Below, one piece after another: positions 1-11,705 of a stretch of 64,000 bases of DNA. Made by a program: the position numbers and the translations under genes. The first letter of the stretch is position 1, and every line of letters starts with the position of its first letter. The stretch covers positions 26,750,029 through 26,814,028 of the forward strand of contig NC_133933.1 of the NCBI RefSeq assembly GCF_031877795.1, read 5' to 3'. The notes under the pieces are model-generated. The model worked only from the letters and a program-made list of their open reading frames with translations, did not search any database and had not been told where the DNA came from. The DNA comes from Strix aluco. Its lineage: Eukaryota; Chordata; Aves; Strigiformes; Strigidae.

Positions 1-1188
1 GATTGGACCTAACTGAATTTTGTAAAAGTTGTTCAGGTTTGAATACTACATCAGAGCCTCAAACACTTGATTTTTGACTTTAGTAAAAAGTGTACTCACA
101 TATAAATATTTTGATCAATCTCTAATTAACTGGATCAAATAGTATGTAAGAACTCTTTTCTGAGCTTTATGGTGTACTTCACTGAACAAAAAGAGACTCA
201 GGTCCCATTTGCCATTTGTATTTTCCTTGTTCCCTTTCTTGTGGTAAATGTCTTTGGCATGAATTGCGTGGATCTTTTAATTGGAACCTGCCTACAGTAT
301 GTGCAAACAGTGCTGAGACCCAGAGATCAGTGACCACTGACCCTTCCTCCATTCCTGCCATCACCTTGGTTTGGCACTAAAACACCCCATTCAAAGGAAA
401 TATTTGTTTCTTGGGCCACCATATGTTTTAAGAAAGGTTTATACCCCAGGGGTTCTGTATTAGATTCCAGCAGGTTACTTCATTAAATGAGCATATCAAA
501 TTTGATTGGAAGTTCTCATCAGCTTTCTGTTCCATTTAATTTTATTTTTATACAGATGAAGAAATTACTGTTACACCCATACCCACTGACAAGCCAACTA
601 CATTACTTCACATCTACTTTATAACCACATATAATTACATAACCTCTTGGTTTATTTTCTTCCAGAACTCATGGCTCCTCATAGAATCTGTTCTGTCTGA
701 TCTAAGAGGCAGATTTTGGCCTAAAAAATGGTTTTCAAGACATTTACATGGTTTGGGTTTTTTCCTATATTGAATATTCCACATTTATTAACCACAATTT
801 GATTCAAGCAGAGCAGCAAGGGCTTCACTGATACAGTCTGGAGAGGCTGTGTTATAGAAAGCAAAAGACAAGCCCAGCATCAAAATATTCTGCATAAATC
901 TCATTATCCATCTTTTCAGCCCCATGCTATAAAATCTCTCTTAGCACACTGTGTTCCCTCCACTTGTTCCTCTTTAGTTGCAGGCACCACAACCACTTTC
1001 CCATCTAAAATTTCCAGTCAACCCTCATGCTCTTCACTGATTTGAGAAATAAAACAGACAGTACTGCAAAGTATTCTCACCTCACTGCATGAGGGCTACC
1101 TTGGGTAAGAATGGGGCTGGCAGGTTACATTCCTGTCAAAGCATATAGCTGGATAACTAAATATAGAATGAAAATTGGTATCTGGCAA

Positions 1189-1207
1189 TTTTTTTTTTTT
1201 TTTTTTT
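1189..1207. repeat. poly(T) run, 19 bases
   Basis: An uninterrupted run of 19 T on the plus strand. It may be a simple homopolymer or the trace of a retroposed poly(A) tail on the minus strand, but no retrogene is recognisable next to it. Confidence 0.9.
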
Positions 1208-1847
1208 ATTTTGCAGGACCATAGCTTTATGCTAGTATAAACTCACTGAAATCAATTAAGACAGGTCACTGTAAGGCTGAAGCATAATTGTGGTGAAATA
1301 GCCCCTAAGATTGTTTTAATGCTCGTCCCAAGTTGCATTCTTAAACACATATTCACAGACCACAGGGTCCATTTGTTATAATTTATCACAACAACACTAA
1401 ACAATCTGGCATAAACATATTCTTTCATTCATGCCAAGAAATGCTTTTCACCCCTTATATCCCAGAGAAGACACCAGGAACAGCAGATGTTCACCCCTTC
1501 TCATCATCAGTCTCTGGTCTGGAAGCATTTTCATATATGATTTTATCAACTTTAAAAGTAATGATTCAATCCTGCAGCCCCTCCTCCCATCAGTTTTATT
1601 TATTTGACTAGAGCTGCAGAAAATCTGATAAAGCTGCAATACCAGACTCCTTAATTCTTATTTGCTTAGATAATGCAATTGCATATTGCAGAGTGCATGG
1701 AGAGACACTTACAACAAACTGGGGAATCCTATTTTCTGTCAAAAAACCCACATCCATGTGGCTACGTGGCTGCTGCTGGCAAACTGAAATAGCTGAGGCA
1801 GTTGAGCACCAGGGTTTCTTGTGCTCTGTTAGCCAGTGACAGAAATA

Positions 1848-2126
1848 GTGGTTGGGTTGGACCATGACTGTCTGTAGATTCCTGGGGGTGGGCAGGGGTC
1901 TGCAGGGTCTCCATCCTAACCTCCTGCTCAGAGCAGGCGCAGTGGGAGCAGGCTGCCTGGAGTCTCGCCCAGACAGTTTTGAGCATCTCCAGGGATGGAG
2001 ATGTCATGCCCTCTCTGGGCAACCTGTTCCATGGCATGGCCACCTCCACTGTAAGAATATTTTCCTTTCACGAAGCCCGCGTTTGCCATGTTCCAATTTG
2101 TGTCTGTTGCCTCTCCTCCAATACCC
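1848..2126 (-). mobile_element. CR1 LINE 3'-end fragment (antisense to the plus strand)
   Basis: The plus strand reads like the reverse complement of the CR1 3' end: a segment resembling 'gagcatctccagggatgg' (from 1981) is followed by 'ctctctgggcaacctgttcc' (2011-2030), and then by a diverged copy of the block that in CR1 reads 'caatttgtgcccattgcctc'. In the sense orientation this corresponds to the C-terminal part of the CR1 reverse-transcriptase ORF and the 3' UTR. It is 5'-truncated, as usual for CR1, and diverged. The boundaries are estimates by eye; the family identification comes from memory of CR1 consensus text. Confidence 0.8.
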
Positions 2127-2727
2127 CATCTCATCACATTGTAGACTATTTTGTACAACATACAAACCCAACAGTTGCACTGAGCTCTACTGAAGGATGC
2201 AACCGTGAGGGACCACTCAGTGTATGGACATCATGAAACAGATCATCTTCTCACCTCCAACAGCACTACAGAAGCGAGGAAGAAACTACTTTGGGATACT
2301 CTACCAGAGAGGAAAGCCTCCAGAACTGGTGCCTGCAGTAACAGGACTGCCAGGGCATGGTTCTGGTGAGAGATCACAGTGGGGCCGTGGGGTAACACCG
2401 TTCCTGCCCGGGCAGTACCTGTCCTGCACACACATGGGACAGCACTGCTGCCTGGAGCACTCAACCAGAAGCTACTTCTTGCCTACAGACGAAGAAATAC
2501 ACAGTAGTGGCTGAGGTGAAAGCAATCCTTAGAGCAGATGTGATTCATGCTCACCCTGGATGGCTGCTCTTCACCTCAGCCTGTGCTGGACCGCATCAAG
2601 GTCTCACACACTAAAATCACACACCTAATCAGGCTTTGCAGAGATTAAGCTGAGCCAGAGCTGAGGAATCGCCTTCGCCAGAAGAACGCTGCCATACGAA
2701 AGCAACACCAGCATATAATTGAAATAA

Positions 2728-2733
2728 TTTATT
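2728..2733 (-). terminator. TGFB2: distal poly(A) signal AATAAA of TGFB2
   Basis: The plus strand reads TTTATT, giving AATAAA on the gene strand within the context GTAAATAAATTATTTC. About 3.36 kb downstream of the stop codon, it would produce the long transcript form, with cleavage expected at about 2700-2718. The choice of this hexamer as the main distal signal is an inference from position and transcript length. Confidence 0.6.
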
Positions 2734-5264
2734 TACCACTAGAGCACCACAAAAACAGACATACAATGTGTTAAAATACAGAGTAATCGATCACCAAAGT
2801 ACAACACAGCTGTCCTTTAAGTTCCTTTTTTTTTTCTCCTTTAAACCATGCCAACCATACAATTGTATTGATGCTAAACACATAAAAAATGCTGTCCTAC
2901 CCCACCCAGCTAAGTGCTAAGATTCCCCCTCAGCCCCAGTCAGCCCCTTGGGTCTGATCTGCGAGGTGCTGAACGTTTCCTACCAGTTCTCAGGGACTTT
3001 GCTCAGACAGTGGCAATTACCTCGTCACGATAAGGCCTCTGGCACAAAGTCCTTGAGCTGTTGCAGACCCATCTAAACATCATTCAAGGGGGATTTACAT
3101 CAGACCTGAGCGGTGCTTAGGACTCACATTACCCCACTCTGTAGAGGGGAATTTCACCCATGAGTTCTGTACATTGTAGGATCAGGCCTAACATCCTTAG
3201 TAATTAAAGGGAAACCAAATAAACAAACAAAAAATTTTAGGAGCTTTTTAATAGAGTATTTCAAATACTATCAGTGCATTTTGAGGAAAAAAAAGTTTAA
3301 AAAAAGTATTTGACCTCGGGGTAATGACTCATAGAAATAAGGTTTTATACTTAAATTTGGAGAAAAATTCCAAATCCAAACTTAAGTTTTCAGCTGTGTC
3401 CAGCGCATAGTGAGTATAGTTGGACAACTATGCTATCTCCTATTCCGCTTTTTCAAAGCTTCAAAACTGGTTTTGAGCTGCATTACCAATAGCAGAGAAT
3501 TGCAAAAACATTTTTAAGTTTTGTAAAATGTGTTCATCCTTGTCTCCTTTCCTGTCCAACAAAAATACAGTTCTCATACTGAACCTGATAAAACTAATTT
3601 TGCTGCCGTATACAGCAAAATCCAGAGTATTTACTACCCTGAGGAGTTTCACTGAGTTCAGTGCATCTTCTCACTGGAGTAAGTCTGGCTCAAGCAAGTG
3701 TTAGCAGGAGAGATTTTTCACTTGTTCATCTCAACTCACTAAATAAATCAGAAGTCTAACATACCTCCTCCTCTGCGCTGAGTCAACGGGTGGGATTAGA
3801 TCATCTGTGGGGCTAGGTTTCCATCTAGGCAATAAGCACAGGCTCTACCGAAGTCCTGAGGAGCTGCATGTGCAAGCCGCTGCGGCACTTCGGTTTTGCA
3901 TCAGTGTTCTGCTGAAGCCAAAGAAATTGCACTTCTTAAAACTGGAGCTGACAACATCAAGCTCAGGAGTGTCCTCCCGACACCGCTCGGGTCAATGACA
4001 GAAAACGTCCTTTTCATCCAAGTAGTATGCTTCTAACGCAGTTTTCCAGCTTTGCTGTGCAAAACCATTCATCATGTGAAATGAACTGAATACGTCTTCC
4101 TCATGATTTTTTTGCTCATTTAGGTTGGGGCTTTCTGTAAGTGAAGTATGTGACGTGGAATTTTATTTTTTTTACTCCCTCTACCATATTTATTACAACA
4201 AAATCCTAGGAACCCCACGTTCCTTTTTCCTTCTCTTTTTTCCAAAGAAGCTTTAATGTGAAGTCAATTGAAAAAAAAATGGCAAACTCTCAAAAATCAA
4301 GGGTCTGTCTGATCCTGCAAATCCTTACACACACACCAACAGTCTAAAGGGGCGTGCCATGCTGCTGCAGAAGTTAAAGGCAAACCTCTGTTAGCTGCAG
4401 CAGGAGCAGGATCAGTCCCACGGACTAACTGCGGGGGCAAGACCCCACTGTGTGCGAGGCCAACACACGGCCTCTGACGGCAAACTGATCCCGCTCACAC
4501 CCCATTTGGGGCATCGCCGTGGCAGACGCTTCCTACCAGCTTTCTGCACAGTGGTGAATGTCATTCTCTGCAAGGGTTTGCCTCGCCTCAGCCAGGCTGG
4601 GACATCTCTTCTTGCAACACCTTGCTCCCTGCCCATCTGTTTGAATGTCTATAGCCGAAAGGAAATAAAAAGGTCTAGGAATCTGAACCGCATTGTGTTC
4701 AAGTGTTACAAACTGGGACAACTGAGGAGGGAGGGGAGGAGGGGCGGAGAGATTGCTTTAATCCATCCTTTTTATAAAACAGAAAAACAAATGGAGTCAG
4801 GTAGCTTATGTCATAATGATGAACAATATACAAAGCACATGTATAGCAATTATTATAAAACATGTATTTGTAGTGCAAGTCAAAATACAGGGACTCTACT
4901 CATACTGGCCAGCTAGAGGGAAACACATGATTCTGAGTGATCAAAAAGAGCCCCAAATTCAAATTCAAACTCATGAGAGCTGACAGTATTACAGAGTACA
5001 AAAATATGGTGAAAATTTACACATTACACATAAAGTACTTAATTTTTTAATAGTTTACAAATAGAGATCTACAGATATGTTTCCAATTAAGCTGGCTTTT
5101 ACTACCCACCTATTGTAATACTCTAGGTATGGTTACATATACCAAAAGAACAAAAAAATCCCATAGCATAGCTATACAGCAACATATTAAGGTCTGAAGA
5201 TTAGACCAGTACATGTTAAATATTTCACTGGTTTACTAAACTGACATTTTAAATCATTTACAGT

Positions 5265-5279
5265 AAAAAAAAAAAAAAA
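5265..5279. repeat. poly(A) run, 15 bases (poly(U) in the TGFB2 mRNA)
   Basis: An uninterrupted A15 on the plus strand, which reads U15 in the TGFB2 3' UTR. It lies about 40-55 bases downstream of the proximal AATAAA at 5318-5323, where U-rich downstream elements of poly(A) sites usually sit, so it may help 3'-end processing there. Confidence 0.8.
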
Positions 5280-5317
5280 TCTTATAGACTTGTCTTTGAG
5301 ACTGAAACAGAGTGTCC

Positions 5318-5323
5318 TTTATT
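5318..5323 (-). terminator. TGFB2: proximal poly(A) signal AATAAA of TGFB2
   Basis: TTTATT on the plus strand reads AATAAA on the gene strand, in the context CTAATAAAGGACACTCTG followed by TTTCAGTC. This resembles the human proximal site (AATAAAAGAAACTTTCAG, from memory). It lies about 770 bases after the stop codon and would give a short TGFB2 transcript that loses most of the 3' UTR. A U15 tract follows downstream. Confidence 0.7.
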
Positions 5324-5618
5324 AGTAAATTATTCAGTATTTAAAACAAGGGTTTGAGACCTTACAAGAAGCCTCTCTAGGCAGCTGGCATGAAAAATAA
5401 GGTATTTTAAAGGCAGAGTTTCTCAATAATGTAATAACTGATTTCTATTTTAATCGAACTAAACTAACCATTACTTTTCTGATTCTTTTGAGCTTGTGTT
5501 CCTTTAGGCTTTATATATATTTCTGGCAGCTTATTTGGTCTCCACTTTGTCCACATTGGCTGGTTTTCTTTTTTCCAATGGCGATACGGAAATGTTCATT
5601 TGATAGTTTTTACACACA

Positions 5619-5627
5619 AATAAATAA
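5619..5627 (-). promoter_or_regulatory. TGFB2: AU-rich element nonamer in the TGFB2 3' UTR
   Basis: On the gene strand the sequence is TTATTTATT (UUAUUUAUU in mRNA), the core nonamer of AU-rich elements bound by proteins of the TTP/HuR/AUF1 type in many cytokine mRNAs. It sits between the stop codon and the proximal poly(A) signal, so both transcript forms would carry it. A similar TTATTTATTGTGTG is in the human 3' UTR as I remember it. Function here is inferred. Confidence 0.6.
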
Positions 5628-5788
5628 TGCACTGTTAACTCTACAACTAAGAGGAATGGGTAGGATGCCTATTGCGTAACAATACAGAGAGATCAAGTAA
5701 GGCACGGGACAGATACAGCAACTCCACTTCATGGGATTTTCCTGTTTTTTTCCTTTCACATAGTAACACTAACAAATTTCTTCCAGTG

Positions 5789-5794
5789 TTTATT
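5789..5794 (-). terminator. additional AATAAA close to the TGFB2 stop codon
   Basis: TTTATT on the plus strand gives AATAAA in the context AATAAACACTGGAAG on the gene strand, about 300 bases after the stop codon. The surrounding block is conserved with human as I recall it, but I know of no use of this hexamer as a major poly(A) site, so it is probably silent or minor. Confidence 0.3.
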
Positions 5795-5804
5795 TTTTAA
5801 AAGG

Positions 5805-5818
5805 TTTTTTTTTTTTTT
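5805..5818. repeat. poly(T) run, 14 bases (poly(A) in the TGFB2 mRNA)
   Basis: T14 on the plus strand, A14 in the 3' UTR of the gene. Human TGFB2 has a shorter A tract at the corresponding place as I remember it. Confidence 0.8.
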
Positions 5819-5949
5819 CTTTAACTTTGCTTCTTGTCTATCTCACACTATGTGTAGGTGAAATGTAGGATAAAGGCCTTCAATGTTTTGCTTCAGATGC
5901 CAGTTTAAAAAAAATAAAACAAACTTTCAAACAGTTCAGACTAGTACCG

Positions 5950-6060
5950 CTTTTTTTTTCTTCTTTTTTTGTTTTTTCTTTTAACACTGATGAACCTGGG
6001 TTTTCATTTTTCTTTCTTTCCTTCTCGCTCTCTTTCTTTTTTTCCTTGGTTATTTTTTTT
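5950..6060. repeat. polypyrimidine/polypurine tract just after the TGFB2 stop codon
   Basis: The plus strand is almost entirely C and T, with short interruptions around 5984-6005, so the TGFB2 mRNA is A/G-rich here (AAGAAAGAGAG-type sequence). It begins about 35 bases after the stop codon. Human has a GAT/GAC-rich repeat close to this place as I recall it, so the segment between the stop codon and the first conserved block looks free to change. Confidence 0.8.
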
Positions 6061-6095
6061 AATACACACACATCATGCTGTTTCAGGGGTATCCT

Positions 6096-8838
<2,743 letters not shown>

Positions 8839-9013
8839 CTAAAACAATAGGCAGCATCTAGAGCACGCTTCTTCCGCCGACTGGGCTGTTGCGACTCAAG
8901 TCTGTAGGAGGGTAATAACATTAGCAGGAGATGTGGGGTCTTCCCACTGTATTTTTTCCTATTGGACTTTAAAGCTTTCACATCACCACTGGAATATGTG
9001 TAGTCATCAATAC
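8839..9013 (-). CDS. TGFB2: TGFB2 exon 5: end of latency peptide, furin site, start of mature TGF-beta2
   Basis: The 175-base exon completes a Gly codon started in exon 4 and encodes 57 further residues, from [10 protein letters not shown] through [20 protein letters not shown] to the polybasic site RRKKR and the mature start ALDAAYCF. The proprotein-convertase (furin-type) cut falls between 8865 and 8864. The arm that bears RGD in the TGF-beta1 and -beta3 propeptides reads SSGD here, as expected for beta2, so integrin-dependent activation through RGD is not predicted. Compared with human IDGTSTYTSGD the arm is one residue shorter, and PS replaces TN just before RRKKR. The acceptor is TTGAAG and the donor GTAACT; the last two bases AG begin Arg9. 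Confidence 0.97.
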
Positions 9014-11343
9014 CTTCAAAAAATACATTTTGGTGATAAACATTGTGTTGCTTTTTCTTCACAAATTAAATAAACCATCTCTTTAAAAAAATTCTCTCAG
9101 AAACTGGGCAATGATGGTGGCAGCTGAGCATGTTTAATGGGGAAGCGGGGGCAAATTTCAACCCAGGACCCCTAAGATATTCACAGTCCTCATGTTATCT
9201 ATTGTAACAGCCCTCCCACATCTACAGCCATTTAATGGCATTTCAGTACATTTACCAGAACTGTTGCAATAAGTAACAGATTACTTCAGTCACTGCATCT
9301 GCATTGCTTAGTTTCAAATGCCCCAAGCAGTGATGCTTTTGTCACTTCACTTAGGGCAGTATTCCTATCTTTGAACAGCTATGTACCTTTTAAAACACTG
9401 TAACACCATTAAAGCTGCTCTGGATACTTCACCCACACTTCCCACTGCTTACTTCCACCCCATTAGTTTTCTCTATCACATTTACCTCTTTCTAATGCTT
9501 GTAAATACTCTGTCTCCCACTGCCAGTTTATTTATAAATCTGCTAATTTTTCCCAGAAAGCCAATTATTGTAGCCCTTCCTTGTGTATGGGCATGAAAGG
9601 ACATTGATCAAAATATTTCTTTTTGAAGTGCCAATCGATGACCTCACATTTTGTATTTTCTCTTGAAACACTAACTCCCTTACTAGCTTCTTATCATGAC
9701 AATAACACAGGCAAAAGACTCAAGGTATTAGCCTTTCCTAGGAGTCCAAACAGCTCATGTTATGCCTGTTGCTAAGACCCTTTTGAAAATTAACCTCCTG
9801 AACCAGATAATACTATCAATACACTTTTCTTTTTGTAACATTTGCAATTACAGCAACCAAATAGCATACTAACAATTTTTTAAATACATACAATGGCTTT
9901 AATCATATGTACAATACATGGACTTAGAGAAAAAATTCCAATACAGTGAAACAATGGTTAGAAAACTTAACAGTTGACAAGGAATATAGCCAAATCCTTG
10001 GAATACAAATAAACCAAATCATGATATACTTTAAGAAATCAGAACTGTCTAAACAGAATTTGGGTTGGTTCTAATATAGCCATAGTTTTATATGTACTGG
10101 TGGATGATAACTACAGCATGGTCAATTAAATAACATTTCCCTCTCTGAAACTGAAACTTTAATGGCTTAAAAACACAAGGGAGCTTATGTGACCTTGATC
10201 TGTTGTCCATAAGAAGCACACACATCCATAACCCTAACTACACACTGTTGTTTGTTTTTAAATGCCCACTCAATTCAATCTTTTGTTACCAAGTTAACTG
10301 CAAGCATCAAAAATACTTTGTGCAACTAATATACAAATAAGTTACACTAAATTCTAAGCGCCAGTGTAGATATATAATCAATGGTAACTAATGTAGTTCT
10401 GTTGACTTCACTTGAGAATCAGACTTCCACTGCTGGAAGTAGGAGCACATCGTCAGGCACACCACTGCTGTTTCTTCGATCCACAACACACTGCCAGTAA
10501 AATACTGTAGGACACTTATACATGTCTGGCACCTATTGTTTAGCTCTTCCCAAAGCAACTAATGCCATTGTTCAGACTAATTTAAAATACTACTGATATG
10601 ACCAGAAAAAAGAAAAAAAAATAAAAAAGAAAAAGAGTAGCTGCAGATATTTAGTGTGCCTGAAGAGCTGGAAGTATGTGTGCAGGTACCTACAAAGACT
10701 GGGACCCTCTGTACTCAGTGAGGACAAAGGAAGGTGCTTCTGTAAGCAAAGAAGCCAACTGTTGCCTTGCCTGTACTTTGGAAATTTGCCAGAACAAGAT
10801 TGTTTGACACTCATAAAATGCACCATGCTCAGCCACATATCTACTGCGAGCAGTTTACATGTGTGCCAGACACCACCCTAATCCTACTTTTCAGCAGTAG
10901 CCTTCTCTACTAAGCCTGAACCATTACAGTGCTAGGATGGACAGCAGTCAAAGGGTTTATTGTAAAAATATTCAGTAATTTTTCTCATGACTATCCAACA
11001 GTGGATGGTCTACTGTGCAACAGTCTTCCCTACATCCAGAATTGTATGTATATCTGGTACGTGTGCTGCCAACTGTAACACAGACACTTAAGGACATCGA
11101 AGCTGCATGCATGGAATGAGATGGCTTATTCACGCCATCTGGTTTTAGAATAGTTCAGCTGATACAGTTTTACCCTTGTGCCTTCATTACCATTTCCTAC
11201 CAGCTGAGAATCGAGCCTCAAATGAGCAAGTTTTCAATCAGCTGAATGCCATTTAGAGGCAGTAATGGCTCTTTGTTTCCCTCCTCAACTAGTAAGCACA
11301 ACAACATTTTAAAAAGGGTTTGGGTTTTTTTTTTTCTCATTAC
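9014..11343 (-). other. TGFB2: TGFB2 intron 4
   Basis: The 2330-base intron has donor GTAATG and acceptor TTGAAG. It holds an A-rich stretch at about 10602-10637 and otherwise only AT-rich sequence. The open frames at 10590-10881 are on opposite strands and show nothing recognisable. Confidence 0.85.
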
Positions 11344-11454
11344 CTGCAAATCTTGCTTCAAGCTCCTCACTTTTATTTGGGATGATATAATTATTGGAAG
11401 GCACGAAGGTGCAGCATGGACAATGTAAGCTTATCTTAAATCCAAGGTTCCTGT
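11344..11454 (-). CDS. TGFB2: TGFB2 exon 4: latency-associated peptide segment
   Basis: The 111-base exon completes an Asp codon begun in exon 3 (G plus AC) and encodes 36 residues from [20 protein letters not shown] to [10 protein letters not shown], ending with the first base of a Gly codon. The protein text matches human TGF-beta2 as I remember it. HCPCC supplies cysteines of the latency peptide and NKS is an N-glycosylation sequon. The acceptor is TTGCAG and the donor is GCAG followed by GTAATG. In the latent complex this region belongs to the propeptide that keeps the growth factor dimer inactive and is held by latent TGF-beta binding proteins. Confidence 0.96.
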
Positions 11455-11572
11455 CTGCAAAACATAAAAATAAATGGAGTTGGTTTTTACACATGGAATC
11501 ACCCTGAAATACTGCTGAGTTAATGGAGCAGCAGTTGGGGCAGGAGTGAAGGCAAAGAGCACTTGTTGTCAC
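11455..11572 (-). other. TGFB2: TGFB2 intron 3, very short
   Basis: Only 118 bases separate exons 3 and 4, against 0.6-37 kb for the other introns. The donor is GTGACA (weaker than the GTAAGT consensus) and the acceptor TTTTGCAG. The intron is not a multiple of three and frame reading through it soon meets stops, so retention would truncate the protein. Confidence 0.95.
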
Positions 11573-11705
11573 CTCTGTGATGGAGCCACTCATGTACAGC
11601 CTCAGTGACATCAAAAGATAACCATTCTCCTTCAGCTCTTGTTTTAACTACTTTGCTGTCAATGTAGCGCTGTCCTGGTGATGATAATTCTTTAGATTTT
11701 AGAAC
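11573..11705 (-). CDS. TGFB2: TGFB2 exon 3: latency-associated peptide segment
   Basis: The 133-base exon starts in phase 0 and encodes 44 residues, from [20 protein letters not shown] to AVHEWLHHR, plus the first base of an Asp codon. The human text as I remember it is [20 protein letters not shown] and AVHEWLHHK, so this lineage has a handful of conservative changes. The segment [16 protein letters not shown] is a hallmark of TGF-beta propeptides and forms part of the arm domain fold. The acceptor is TTTGCAG and the donor is AGAG followed by GTGACA. Confidence 0.96.

Larger units (their letters stand above)
1..2703. other. DNA downstream of TGFB2, no gene seen
   Basis: This stretch lies beyond the distal poly(A) signal of TGFB2. 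Short open frames occur on both strands but none has recognisable domains, splice-site support or a length unusual for AT-rich DNA. It contains a T19 run at 1189-1207 and one CR1 fragment (listed separately). The part at about 2230-2520 is more GC-rich and open for 96 codons on the plus strand, but I recognise nothing in it. Confidence 0.6.
2704..6095 (-). other. TGFB2: TGFB2 3' untranslated region
   Basis: The region directly follows the TAA stop codon and runs to the distal AATAAA at 2728-2733, giving about 3.4 kb, similar to the long human TGFB2 3' UTR as I remember it. Several blocks match my memory of the human 3' UTR in the same order: GGTTCATCAGTGTTAAAA (near 5980-6000), GCGGTACTAGT (near 5940-5952), AAACTGGCATCTGA (near 5893-5908), CTACATTTCACCTAC (near 5855-5870), ACAGGAAAATCCCAT (near 5730-5746) and GCAATAGGCA (near 5669-5680). 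The region also holds homopolymer and homopurine tracts and an AU-rich element. The 3' end position is inferred, not observed. It probably carries post-transcriptional control sites for the cytokine mRNA. Confidence 0.85.

Noticed and set aside
1928-2161. Open frames on both strands around 1852-2236
   Set aside because: They fall in a diverged CR1 fragment and do not keep the CR1 reading frame intact.
4452-4916. 154-codon open frame on the plus strand
   Set aside because: It is antisense to the TGFB2 3' UTR, has mixed low-complexity text and no family resemblance.
9014-9062. Methionine-started extension upstream of exon 5
   Set aside because: The family sequence is contiguous with exon 4 through the TTGAAG acceptor; the extra residues are intron-encoded.
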